DNA from: Natronospirillum operosum
GTDB lineage: Bacteria > Pseudomonadota > Gammaproteobacteria > Pseudomonadales > Natronospirillaceae
DNA: 64,000 nt
Assembly: GCF_004768465.1 (NCBI RefSeq)
Contig: NZ_SRMF01000013.1
Location: 1 to 64,000 of the forward strand
Direction: 5' to 3'
Shown in pieces: positions 28,327 through 36,558 of this stretch. Numbering within the stretch: the first letter of the stretch is position 1; every line of letters starts with the position of its first letter. Below the pieces are notes generated by a model. That model saw only the letters and a list, made by a program, of their open reading frames with translations, ran no database searches and had not been told where the DNA came from. Made by a program: the position numbers and the translations under genes.

Positions 28327-29472
28327 TCAGAGTCTTCCTGTTCGTGCACTGGCAATTTCGGCCGCAGTACTGCCAATCTGCACCGCCTTGATATAACGCT
28401 CACTCCGTCTGGTCCTGTCCTCTACCTGTCCGACCAGTTGGCCACAGGCCGCGTCAATGTCATCGCCGCGGGTCTTGCGAATGGTGACATTGTAACCCGC
28501 CTTCAGCAACAGCTCGCGGAAGTGGTGACAGCGGTTGTTGCTGGGCCGCTCGTAGCCGGAATTGGGGAACGGATTGAACGGAATCAGATTGATCTTGCAG
28601 GGCGTCTGGCGCAGGACTTCTGCCAGCTCACGGGCCTGCTCGGCATGGTCGTTGATGCCGTTGATCAGGGTGTATTCGATGGTCAGCTGGCGTTTGTCCG
28701 CCAGCTGACTCAGATATTCATTGCAGGCGGCCAGGGTTTCGGCGATGCCGTACTTCCTGTTCAGCGGTACAATTTCGTCACGCAGCGCATCGTTGGGGGC
28801 GTGCAGCGACAGGGCCAGGCTACAGTCGGTATCTTCCGCCATGCGCCGTATGGCCGGCACAACACCGGAGGTGCTCAGCGTCACCCGGCGTTTGGAGATA
28901 CCATAGGCATTGTCTTCCATCATCAGGTCGATGGCTGCCATCACCGGTTCGTAGTTGAGCAGTGGTTCACCCATGCCCATAAAGACAACATTGGTAATAC
29001 GGCGTTCCCGGCGCTCCTCGGTACCTTCCAGTGCCTTGGCAGCCACCCACAGCTGACTGATGATTTCCGCCGCCGACAGGTCGCGGTTGAAGCCCTGCTT
29101 GCCGGTGGAACAGAAGGAGCAGTCCAGCGCGCAGCCTATCTGCGATGACACGCAGAGCGTGCCACGATTGGCCTCCGGTATGAACACGGTTTCCACCGCC
29201 GAACCACCGGCCATGCGCATCAGCCATTTGCGTGTGCCATCCTGGGCCGTGCGGTCGTAGAGTATTTCCGGCACATCCAGCACGGCCACTTCGCGCAGCC
29301 GATCACGCAGTTTTTTGGACAGGTCCGTCATGGCATCAATGTCATTGACCCCACGCGCATGAATCCACTTCAGCACCTGCTTGGCACGGAAGGGTTTCTC
29401 ACCCATGGTGCTGAAGAGATCTTCAAGCTGCGCCCGGGTCATTCCGAGCAGGTTGATGGCACTATTATCCAC
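28327..29472 (-). CDS. rlmN: Dual-specificity 23S rRNA/tRNA adenine-C2 methyltransferase RlmN
   Basis: RlmN is a radical SAM enzyme that methylates A2503 of 23S rRNA and A37 of tRNAs. The cluster motif [11 protein letters not shown] is present, along with [31 protein letters not shown] and [13 protein letters not shown]. The frame is open further upstream, but the preceding residues have no similarity. The GTG at 29472, with AGGA 6 nt upstream, gives [13 protein letters not shown] as the N-terminus and 381 aa, close to E. coli RlmN. An ATG at 29535 is an alternative. Confidence 0.94.
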   Translation of the reverse strand: MDNSAINLLGMTRAQLEDLFSTMGEKPFRAKQVLKWIHARGVNDIDAMTDLSKKLRDRLREVAVLDVPEILYDRTAQDGTRKWLMRMAGGSAVETVFIPEANRGTLCVSSQIGCALDCSFCSTGKQGFNRDLSAAEIISQLWVAAKALEGTEERRERRITNVVFMGMGEPLLNYEPVMAAIDLMMEDNAYGISKRRVTLSTSGVVPAIRRMAEDTDCSLALSLHAPNDALRDEIVPLNRKYGIAETLAACNEYLSQLADKRQLTIEYTLINGINDHAEQARELAEVLRQTPCKINLIPFNPFPNSGYERPSNNRCHHFRELLLKAGYNVTIRKTRGDDIDAACGQLVGQVEDRTRRSERYIKAVQIGSTAAEIASARTGRL

Positions 29473-29548
29473 AATGAATCCTGTCTGCACTGCAAGGGCC
29501 GCCAGGGCAAATGACCATGACTCACTGCGAGCCATGGTCACAGGCGCC

Positions 29549-29977
29549 TCAGGAGCGGCTGAAAATTTCGTCGGCGGAGAAGAAGATACCGATCTCGCGG
29601 CGGGCAGATTCCGGAGAATCCGACCCGTGTACGGCATTGGCGGACACTTCTTCCGCAAAGTCGGCCCGGATAGTGCCGGCAGCGGCTTCCTTCGGGTTGG
29701 TCGCACCCATCAGGTCACGGTTGAGGGCCACTGCGTTTTCACCTTCCAGTACCTGCACCATGATCGGGCCGGAGGTCATGAAACCGACCAGGTCATTGAA
29801 GAACGGACGCTCCCGGTGCTCGGCATAGAATTCACCGGCTTTGTCTGCGGACAGATGAACCATCTTGGCTGCCACTATCTTCAGACCGGCCTTCTCGAAG
29901 CGGCTGTAGATCTCGCCGATGACATTCTTGCCCACGGCATCGGGCTTCACGATGGAAAAAGTCTGCTCAATTGCCAT
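29549..29977 (-). CDS. ndk: Nucleoside diphosphate kinase
   Basis: Ndk equalises nucleoside triphosphate pools by phosphotransfer through a histidine. The start [21 protein letters not shown] at 29977 gives 142 aa. An ATG two codons upstream (29983) has the same AGGA signal at a shorter distance. The active-site His region reads [17 protein letters not shown] slightly unusual C-terminus ([11 protein letters not shown]) follows. It heads the ndk-rlmN-pilW-ispG-hisS-yfgM-bamB-der run. Confidence 0.98.
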   Translation of the reverse strand: MAIEQTFSIVKPDAVGKNVIGEIYSRFEKAGLKIVAAKMVHLSADKAGEFYAEHRERPFFNDLVGFMTSGPIMVQVLEGENAVALNRDLMGATNPKEAAAGTIRADFAEEVSANAVHGSDSPESARREIGIFFSADEIFSRS

Positions 29978-30155
29978 TATCATTGATCCTGTAACTGTTG
30001 GAATTTCAAGGCGCGCGAATTATACCGTTCCGAGCCATCCGACTCCATGCGCAATGCACGTTTTTTGCAGGCCAGGCGGCATTTCACCTTGCCAGCCCTC
30101 AGTCAATGGACTAAAACCATGTCATATCAGTGTAAAACCGAGGATGACGCTGCTT

Positions 30156-31559
30156 ATGCGCCATGTAGTATCCCGTGTTCTGCTCCCGCTGCTGCTGTTG
30201 AGCGGGGCGCCCGCCCTGGCTGACGAGCCCAATATACTATTGGCCACCAAAGCCAGTCCCGAAGTGGCCAGCCATGATGCCACCTTCCGCCGTGTGGTTC
30301 AGCACGCCATTGATGCACTGGAAGACTTTGAGGTCAGCTGGATTCGGCCCGGTCTTGACTGGTCCGACCCGGACAAGAAGCAGCAGATGCTGTCCAGCGC
30401 TGCCTCTTCCCGTCTGCCCATTGTGGCACTGGCCAACCTGACCGTCAGCGAGCAGCGGCGCGGGCTGAGCCGTACCTCGACCGCCCGGTTGCAGCTCGAG
30501 TTCGTCAACTCGGTGGGTGGTGAAGTCACCCTGGCGCGGCAACTGGAATTCGAGTTCAATACGCTGGACGGCCTGATGGCCCAGATCGAGTATGAACTGA
30601 CGCGCAACCTGAAACGTCATTACGGGGAACTGGGTCAGGTGGTCCGGGTCAGTGACCAGCGCATCTGGTTTGATCTGGGCCGCAACGCAGGGGTGCGCGT
30701 GGGCGATGTGTACCGCGTCTATGGCCAGGGCGAAGCGCTGGAGACCTCCAGCGGCGACCGCTATGGTTTCCTGGACGAACACGCCGGCATCGTGGTGGTG
30801 CGCGAAGTGACCAATGTATACGCCGTAGCCGACATCCTGCTCGGCCAGCGCAGCATCGAGGCTGACCACTGGGTGGAACAGGTGGACGGCCAGGCCGAAG
30901 ACTATCAGGGGCGCATCCTGACCAAGCTCAATGACGAGGTCGCCATCAGCCTGGGCCACCGCGCCGGCATCAGCCGGGGCGACGAATTTGCCGTCTACAA
31001 GGACCTCGAGAACATTGGCGACGATGATGCCTTCCGGGTTGAAGTCGCCCGCATCCGCATCACCAGTGTGCACGAGAATCACGCGCGCGGTCAGATCATG
31101 CGCTCCGACCGCTATGACCTGGCCCGCGGTCTGGTGGAGCCGGGCGATACCGTGCAGGAAGTGCGCCGCCGCGGTGATGTGATGGTGAACTTCGGCTACA
31201 ACTCGCTGGGCCTCACCAATGACGACATCACCCATGCCTATACGCTGGGCCTGCGCTTCGAAAGCCAGCAGAATCTGGATGCCTACTACCGCATCACCAT
31301 GGGCTATCTGGATACGGCCTACTTTGCCGTTGGCCTGATGGGCGCCGTCAACCGCTCGGAGAGTTTCTTCTACGGCGTGGATGCGGTCTGGACCGACAGC
31401 CTGGGCACCAATCTGTTAATGTCGGTCAATGCGCCGACGCCCTTCCAGGAGCATATCCGGCTGAATACCGAAGTCGGCTACCTGGTCTCGGAAGACGACA
31501 GCATCAATGGTCTGAACATCAGCGTGGGCCTGACTCTGCGTTCGACTGGCAACCAGTGA
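30156..31559 (+). CDS. Exported protein with duplicated GD-x-VY modules and C-terminal beta-barrel-like region
   Basis: No family was firmly recognised. A signal peptide (MRHVVSRVLLPLLLLSGAPALA, cleavage before DEPN) opens the 467-aa protein. The N-terminal part (about 23-165) has LARQLEFEFNTLDGLMAQIEYEL. Two similar modules follow: IWFDLGRNAGVRVGDVYRVY (about 169-189) and VAISLGHRAGISRGDEFAVY (about 262-281), a pattern reminiscent of the FlgT C-terminal domain. The last about 125 residues alternate like an outer-membrane barrel (DAYYRITMGYLDTAYFAVGL). The protein ends in Gln rather than an aromatic residue. An ATG at 30144 is an alternative start. It stands alone, convergent with the HNH gene. 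Confidence 0.75.
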   Translation: MRHVVSRVLLPLLLLSGAPALADEPNILLATKASPEVASHDATFRRVVQHAIDALEDFEVSWIRPGLDWSDPDKKQQMLSSAASSRLPIVALANLTVSEQRRGLSRTSTARLQLEFVNSVGGEVTLARQLEFEFNTLDGLMAQIEYELTRNLKRHYGELGQVVRVSDQRIWFDLGRNAGVRVGDVYRVYGQGEALETSSGDRYGFLDEHAGIVVVREVTNVYAVADILLGQRSIEADHWVEQVDGQAEDYQGRILTKLNDEVAISLGHRAGISRGDEFAVYKDLENIGDDDAFRVEVARIRITSVHENHARGQIMRSDRYDLARGLVEPGDTVQEVRRRGDVMVNFGYNSLGLTNDDITHAYTLGLRFESQQNLDAYYRITMGYLDTAYFAVGLMGAVNRSESFFYGVDAVWTDSLGTNLLMSVNAPTPFQEHIRLNTEVGYLVSEDDSINGLNISVGLTLRSTGNQ

Positions 31560-31593
31560 ACGCAGCAACGGATGCCTGCCTGACCAGCCCGGG

Positions 31594-32169
31594 TCAGGGT
31601 ACCTGCATGGGCTGGCGGGCGGGATGCTTGAGGTGGTCGCCAAAGCGCCGGCTCAGATAGTCCATCTGGTCACCGCGAATATGTCGGTTGGCCAGATACA
31701 TGAACTCGAAGATATTGGGCCGGAACGGTACTGCCAGCAGCTTGATGCCGGCCTGCTCGGGCGTGCGCCCGCCCTTGGCCTGATTGCAGCGCCGGCAGGC
31801 CGTGACCACATTGGTCCAGGCATCCCTGCCACCCTGCACCCGGGGTACCACATGGTCACGGGTCAGATCCGCCAGCTGAAAGCGATGTCCGCAATACAGA
31901 CAGCGCTGCTGATCACGCCGAAACAGGATGGGATTGGTCAGCGCCGGGACCGTGCCGTCAGAGGGATGATTGCCGTCGCAGGCGACAATGGGCGCAATAT
32001 CGAGCACCGAGCGTTCGCCGGCCCGATTGATGCCGCCATGCAAGCGCAGATTGTCATCACCCAGGGTCCACAGCACCTGCCCGCGCACATAGAGCACCGC
32101 TGCTTCTTCCCAGCTGATCCAGGCAACCGGCAGGCCGCCCTTGGTCAGTCGCATTACCCGAAAGGGCAT
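31594..32169 (-). CDS. HNH endonuclease-domain protein
   Basis: The C-terminal half has a typical HNH/zinc motif: RCLYCGHRF, DHVVPRVQGGRDAWTNVVTACRRCNQAKGGRTPEQAG. Four cysteines (CxxC...CxxC) should bind zinc, with the metal-dependent nuclease His/Asn between them. The N-terminal about 80 residues (KGGLPVAWISWEEAAVLYVRGQVLW) are family-like but of unknown role. The start at 32169 has GGGGAG 7 nt upstream. Such stand-alone HNH proteins are common in gammaproteobacteria and their substrate is not known. No mobile element signals surround it. Confidence 0.85.
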   Translation of the reverse strand: MPFRVMRLTKGGLPVAWISWEEAAVLYVRGQVLWTLGDDNLRLHGGINRAGERSVLDIAPIVACDGNHPSDGTVPALTNPILFRRDQQRCLYCGHRFQLADLTRDHVVPRVQGGRDAWTNVVTACRRCNQAKGGRTPEQAGIKLLAVPFRPNIFEFMYLANRHIRGDQMDYLSRRFGDHLKHPARQPMQVP

Positions 32170-32255
32170 AACAGACTCCCCTTGCCTCACCTCAGCTTTT
32201 GTAACTACTTATAGCATGATTGTGACAAAGGGGTGAAAATTTGCACAGTAGAGCC

Positions 32256-32269
32256 CTGTTGTACAACAG
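32256..32269. promoter_or_regulatory. Perfect 14-bp palindrome upstream of the HNH gene
   Basis: CTGTTGTACAACAG is a perfect inverted repeat about 90 bp upstream of the HNH start and 25 bp downstream (27 bp past the last stop-codon side) of the GNAT coding region's end region. It looks like an operator for a dimeric repressor. No regulator is identified. Confidence 0.3.
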
Positions 32270-32293
32270 AAAAACCTGCGCTGACGGGCTGTT

Positions 32294-32716
32294 TTATGGT
32301 CTGGCCAGTTGACGTTCGATATGGCAGTAGGTCAGAGTGCCTTTCCGGTGGCGAGAGTCGGCGATTTCGACAAACCCCAGGCGCTGGTAGAACGGCAGCG
32401 ACGGCACTCGAATGCGGCACCAGAGGCGTGCAACATCGGCTGTTTGCGCCTGCGTACTGACATGCTCGACCAGGCGGGTGCCCAGGCCCAGATTGCGATA
32501 GTCCCCCAGCACTGCCAGCTTGCGCAGGCGGGCTTCGGTACCGGCCACAAACAGCGAGGCAACGGCGACCAGACGACCTTCCACGCGCAGCCCAAAATGC
32601 TGACCGCTGGTATCGTCTTCCAGCACACTCTGGCTGACAGGTTGGTCAGGAGCAAATACCACCTGGCGGATCGGCCAGGTCTCATTGGCGTTCAGGGTGT
32701 CGATTTCAATGTTCAC
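32294..32716 (-). CDS. GNAT-family N-acetyltransferase
   Basis: The 140-aa protein has the GNAT fold. Conserved acetyl-CoA motif A is LRKLAVLGDYRNLGLGTRLVEH (about residues 64-85; Q/RxxGxG/A form), and motif B is PFYQRLGFVEIAD. The N-terminal WPIRQVVFAPDQPVSQSVLEDD resembles ElaA/YjcF-type acetyltransferases. Substrate is unknown. It lies 100 bp downstream of the COG0523 GTPase on the same strand, with its own promoter not identified. Confidence 0.85.
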   Translation of the reverse strand: MNIEIDTLNANETWPIRQVVFAPDQPVSQSVLEDDTSGQHFGLRVEGRLVAVASLFVAGTEARLRKLAVLGDYRNLGLGTRLVEHVSTQAQTADVARLWCRIRVPSLPFYQRLGFVEIADSRHRKGTLTYCHIERQLARP

Positions 32717-32815
32717 GGCGGACTACCTGCCCAGTGCTGGGCGCTAACTTGAACGGGTCGCGCATTCTATACCTTTATGGCACTGCGGAACAAATCCCCG
32801 CTGACCCGAAACCTC

Positions 32816-33847
32816 TCAGGGGGTTGGCAGCGGCTGGCGAGCGGCTTCAAGGTGCTGCCTGAGCCGACCTGCATCCAGCGCCCTGTCATCTATCAGTTCA
32901 ACCACGGCTTCGTCCTGCGGCCCGCAGAGTCCGGCTGAGAGGTCGTCTCCGGCCACATTGAACCAGAGCCAGCCGCGCTGGGTCAGCAGCACGCCCTTGC
33001 TGCGCATGACACCCAGCCCCAGCAGGCACTCCAGCAATGCATCCGCATCCCAGACTTCCCTGACGCTGATACGCCAGCCCAGGCTGTGGAAGCCGTCACT
33101 GGCATGCGCCAGCTCGATCCACTGCCCCGGTTGCGGCGGCTCGGGCGCCTGGCGCCAGTCCAGTGTTGGCGGCGACATCGCGCGGGCAGCAGATGCGGGG
33201 ATGGCAGCACCGCGTTGCGCCCGGTTCTGCAGCCAGCTCAGGGCTATTTCGCCCGCGGAGACGGTTCTGATACCCGCCTGGCGCGCCGGGTGGGCCTGCG
33301 CCTCCGGGCGCTCCAGCAGCCACTGTTCGGCCTGCTGCAGGATCTCGGGCGGGCAGAGGTCGGCCTTGTTCAGCACCCAGCGATGTGCCGCCTCGATCTG
33401 ATCACGGAACAGCTCATGCTCCTGATAGCGGCGCTGTACCACCTGCCGCGGGTCGAGCAGGGTCAGCACCCCTTCCACCTGCAGCACCGAGGCATAGTCG
33501 GGGCCCTGCAACAGCTGCAGTATCTCCTTCGGATGCCCCAGGCCGCTGGGTTCGATCAGCAGGCGGTCCGGGCGCTCCTGTCGCAACAGGGCATTGAGCG
33601 CGACACGGGTGACTGGCCCGGCAGCACAGCACATGCAGCCGCCGGGTATCTGTTTCACGGCGACACCAGTGTCGCCGATCAGGCGGGCATCCACGCCAAT
33701 CTCGCCGAATTCGTTGACCAGTACCGCCCAGCGCTCATCCTGCGGCCTGTGGGCCAGCAGGTGGCGAATGGCCGTGGTCTTGCCCACACCCAGAAAGCCC
33801 AGCAGCAGGTGTACGCGCACATCCTGTACGGGTGCCTTTGACACCAT
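32816..33847 (-). CDS. CobW/COG0523-family GTPase (metallochaperone-like)
   Basis: G3E-family GTPases of this type handle metals such as zinc or cobalt, or insert metals into target enzymes. Motifs are the Walker A LLLGFLGVGKTTAIRHLL (residues about 14-31), the metal-binding GGCMCCA (CxCC), the NEFGEIGVDARL switch and the NKAD guanine-specificity motif. The C-terminal CobW_C domain (about 240-335) includes DGFHSLGWRISVREVWDADALLE. No His-rich tail is present. GGAGG precedes the start. It is 48 bp after sufE. No Zur-box-like sequence was seen upstream, so the metal is unknown. Confidence 0.88.
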   Translation of the reverse strand: MVSKAPVQDVRVHLLLGFLGVGKTTAIRHLLAHRPQDERWAVLVNEFGEIGVDARLIGDTGVAVKQIPGGCMCCAAGPVTRVALNALLRQERPDRLLIEPSGLGHPKEILQLLQGPDYASVLQVEGVLTLLDPRQVVQRRYQEHELFRDQIEAAHRWVLNKADLCPPEILQQAEQWLLERPEAQAHPARQAGIRTVSAGEIALSWLQNRAQRGAAIPASAARAMSPPTLDWRQAPEPPQPGQWIELAHASDGFHSLGWRISVREVWDADALLECLLGLGVMRSKGVLLTQRGWLWFNVAGDDLSAGLCGPQDEAVVELIDDRALDAGRLRQHLEAARQPLPTP

Positions 33848-33896
33848 GGGTTCATCCCTCCGGACAAGGTTCAGACAGTGACAGTTTCAGTGCTGT

Positions 33897-34316
33897 TCAG
33901 ACGGCGTCAGCGGTGGCCCGGATGCGTCCGACCATGGCGCGCAGGCCATTGCCCCGGGTCGGGCTGAGATGCTTGATCAGGTTCAGTTCATCGAAATAGG
34001 CATCGATGTCGAACGCCAGCACTTGCGCCGGTGTCTTGTCGTTGTAGGCCGCCAGCACCACACCCAGCAGACCGCGCACGATATGGGCATCACTGTCGGC
34101 GACAAAGCGCAGCCGACCGTCCTGCAGATCATGGACCAGCCAGACCTGGCTCTGGCAGCCCCGCACCAGATTGTCCTCGATACGATGTTCGTCGGCCAGT
34201 GGCGGCAGTTCACGCCCCAGATCAATGATGTACTTGTAGCGTTCTTCCCAACTGTCAAAAAAGGACAGGGTGTCGACGATGTCCGCTGCCGTAATGTCTG
34301 TACCGAATTCTGCCAT
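33897..34316 (-). CDS. sufE: Cysteine desulfuration protein SufE
   Basis: SufE accepts persulfide sulfur from SufS and passes it to the SufBCD scaffold. The 139-aa protein has the family core YKYIIDLGRELPPL, the active-site cysteine in DNLVRGCQSQVWLVH, and LSPTRGNGLRAMVGRIR at the C-terminus. It is the last clear Fe-S gene of the operon, 20 bp after sufT. Confidence 0.95.
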   Translation of the reverse strand: MAEFGTDITAADIVDTLSFFDSWEERYKYIIDLGRELPPLADEHRIEDNLVRGCQSQVWLVHDLQDGRLRFVADSDAHIVRGLLGVVLAAYNDKTPAQVLAFDIDAYFDELNLIKHLSPTRGNGLRAMVGRIRATADAV

Positions 34317-34336
34317 TGTTGCGTCTGCTGTCCTGT

Positions 34337-34870
34337 TCAGAAAAATAGGCCGGTTTCGAGCTGGGCTTCTTCGCTCATCATGTCGCGGTGCCAGGGTGGA
34401 TCAAAAACCAGCTCCACCTCGACGCTGTCCACATTGGGCACCATGGCCACCCGGTACTCGACATCACCGACCAGCACCGGCCCCATGCCACAGCCGGGTG
34501 CGGTCAGGGTCATGCGGATATCGACGCGCCGGGCAGCCTGATCAATCTCCACGCCATAGATCAGCCCCAGGTTGACCAGATCGACCGGTATTTCCGGATC
34601 ATAGACGGTACTCAACGCCTCCCAGACCTGATCTTCCCGAATGCGGTCATCCTCGGGTGCCGGGAAATCCAGCCGTGCCGGCTGCTGGCCAATGGCGGCG
34701 GCATCGGTGCCATCCACCCGCACCATCTGGCCGTTCCAGGTCAGGGTGTAGTTGCCACCCAGCGACTGCGTGATGGTCACGAAGGTGTCTTTGGGAATGG
34801 TCAGCGGTGTACCGTCCGGCACGCGCCGGGCCGGACAGTCTTCCAGCGCGACCACCATGCGTCTTTCCAT
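34337..34870 (-). CDS. sufT: SUF system Fe-S maturation protein SufT
   Basis: SufT is a DUF59/MIP18-family protein that helps Fe-S cluster delivery. The N-terminal extension (about 1-90; GNYTLTWNGQMVRVDGTDAAAIG) is specific to SufT. The DUF59 domain follows: VWEALSTVYDPEIPVDLVNLGLIY, IRMTLTAPGCGMGPVLV with the conserved cysteine, and VELVFDPPWHRDMMSEEAQLE. The ATG at 34870 has GAGG 7 nt upstream. The open frame extends two codons to a TTG. Gene order sufA-sufT-sufE supports the call. Confidence 0.93.
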   Translation of the reverse strand: MERRMVVALEDCPARRVPDGTPLTIPKDTFVTITQSLGGNYTLTWNGQMVRVDGTDAAAIGQQPARLDFPAPEDDRIREDQVWEALSTVYDPEIPVDLVNLGLIYGVEIDQAARRVDIRMTLTAPGCGMGPVLVGDVEYRVAMVPNVDSVEVELVFDPPWHRDMMSEEAQLETGLFF

Positions 34871-34900
34871 GGGCAAACCTCAGTCAGTACTACGGATCGC

Positions 34901-35269
34901 TCAACCTGCGTTGGCGATATTGAAGCTCTCACCGCAACCGCAGTAGTCCTGCGCGTTGGGATTGTTGAAGCGCAGCTGACGATTGACACCCGCCTTCACA
35001 TAATCGATCTCGGTGCCATTCAGCACCGCCAGATGAGCACTGTCCACGAACAGATCCACACCCTCGTCGAGATGATAATGCAGGTCACCCTCGGTGCCCT
35101 GCTCCACCATGTCGACCACGTACATGAAGCCGGTACAGCCGCTTTCCTTGACGCTCAGACGCACCGCACGGGCGTCGTCCCCGGTCTCGATCTGACGGCG
35201 AAAATGCTCGATGGCGGCCGGTGTTACACGCACCACGTCCGCTGTCGGGCTGAACGATTCTACACTCAT
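34901..35269 (-). CDS. sufA: A-type Fe-S carrier protein SufA
   Basis: This A-type carrier receives clusters from the SufBCD scaffold and gives them to apoproteins. The three cluster cysteines are in KESGCTGFMYV and DYCGCGESFNI (C...CxC). At 122 aa it matches SufA/IscA/ErpA. The SufA assignment rests on position between sufS and sufT. AGGAGG precedes the ATG. Confidence 0.92.
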   Translation of the reverse strand: MSVESFSPTADVVRVTPAAIEHFRRQIETGDDARAVRLSVKESGCTGFMYVVDMVEQGTEGDLHYHLDEGVDLFVDSAHLAVLNGTEIDYVKAGVNRQLRFNNPNAQDYCGCGESFNIANAG

Positions 35270-35292
35270 GACACCCTCCTGAATTCGGGTTA

Positions 35293-36558
35293 TCAGAAAA
35301 ACTGTCGGGCCTTGTCCAGGGCCGCGAACAGGCGATCAATATCCTCTCGGGTATTGTAGAACGCCAGGCTTACACGCACCGTGCCCGGAATGCCGAACTG
35401 ATCCATGATCGGCTGCGCACAATGATGGCCGGTGCGCACGGCGACCCCCTGATGGTCCAGCAGGGTACCCAGATCAGCCGGGTGCGTGCCATCCACCAGG
35501 AAACTCATGACCCCGGTTTTGGCCTGGGCGGTGCCGACCAGACGCAGACCCTCGGTGGCTCTGGCCCGTTCTTCGGCATAGGCCAGCAGGTCGTCTTCAT
35601 GGCGCTGCGCGCCGGCCCGATCCAGACTGTTCAGATAGTCGATGGCGGCGCCAAAACCGATCACATCGGCAATGTTCGGCGTGCCGGCCTCGAACTTGTG
35701 CGGTACCCCGCCATAGGTGGTACCGGCAAAACTCACGGTCTCTATCATTTCGCCGCCGCCCTGCCAGGGCGGCATGGACTCCAGCAGTGCCAGGCGGCCG
35801 TACAGGGCGCCAATACCGGTGGGTCCGAATACTTTATGTGCGGACACGGCATAGAAATCACAACCCAGGGCCTGCACATCAACCGGGAAATGACCCACTG
35901 CCTGCGCCCCGTCGATCAGTGTCAGCGCCCCCACGGCATGCGCTGCGGCAATGATCTCCTCTACCGGGTTGATCGACCCCAGCGCATTGGAAACATGCCC
36001 CACTGAGACCATGCGCACGCGCTCATCCAGCAGGGCACGGAAGGCCTCCATGTCGAGCGTGCCGGTCTCATCGACCGGGATGGGCTCGACTGTGGCGCCC
36101 AGAGGCTCAGCCACCAGTTGCCAGGGCACGATGTTGGAATGGTGTTCCATGGCCGAGACCAGCACGCGATCGCCGGCCTTGAGATTGGCCCGGCCCCAGC
36201 TCCAGGCCACCAGATTGATGCTTTCGGTAACACCACTGGTCCAGACGATTTCGCGCCGATCAGCCACGTTCAGAAAGCGCCCCACCGTGTCGCGGGCATC
36301 TTCGAAGGCCTGCGTTGCCCGCTCGCTCAGCGCATGTGCCGCCCGGTGCACATTGCTGTTGTAACCTTCGTAGTAGTCGACCAGCGCCTGAATGACAGCG
36401 CGCGGCTTCTGCGTGGTGGCGGCATTGTCCAGATAGACCAGCGGGTGGCCATTGACCTCCTGCTGCAGAATCGGGAAATCACGCCGTACGCGCTCCACGT
36501 CAAAGGGCACGGGCCGGGCAGCCTCAGCCGCCGTGTTCGGGCGCAGGGTCTCGGTCAT
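35293..36558 (-). CDS. sufS: Cysteine desulfurase SufS (group II)
   Basis: SufS is a PLP enzyme that extracts sulfur from cysteine and hands it to SufE. Motifs are VYLDNAATTQKPRAVIQAL, the PLP lysine region YAVSAHKVFGPTGIGALYG, and the active cysteine in RTGHHCAQPIMDQFGI, typical of the short group II loop. At 421 aa it is full length. It overlaps sufD by 4 bp. A second, IscS-like desulfurase is encoded at 40118-41272 in the same operon. Confidence 0.97.
   Translation of the reverse strand: MTETLRPNTAAEAARPVPFDVERVRRDFPILQQEVNGHPLVYLDNAATTQKPRAVIQALVDYYEGYNSNVHRAAHALSERATQAFEDARDTVGRFLNVADRREIVWTSGVTESINLVAWSWGRANLKAGDRVLVSAMEHHSNIVPWQLVAEPLGATVEPIPVDETGTLDMEAFRALLDERVRMVSVGHVSNALGSINPVEEIIAAAHAVGALTLIDGAQAVGHFPVDVQALGCDFYAVSAHKVFGPTGIGALYGRLALLESMPPWQGGGEMIETVSFAGTTYGGVPHKFEAGTPNIADVIGFGAAIDYLNSLDRAGAQRHEDDLLAYAEERARATEGLRLVGTAQAKTGVMSFLVDGTHPADLGTLLDHQGVAVRTGHHCAQPIMDQFGIPGTVRVSLAFYNTREDIDRLFAALDKARQFF

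Noticed and set aside
28327-29706. rlmN starting at 29706 with a 78-residue extension
   Set aside because: The extension overlaps ndk on the same strand, has no similarity, and a GTG with AGGA at 29472 fits the family N-terminus.
31594-32169. HNH gene as part of an intron, intein or mobile element
   Set aside because: No split host gene, terminal repeats or integrase were found. It has its own ribosome site and a stand-alone layout.
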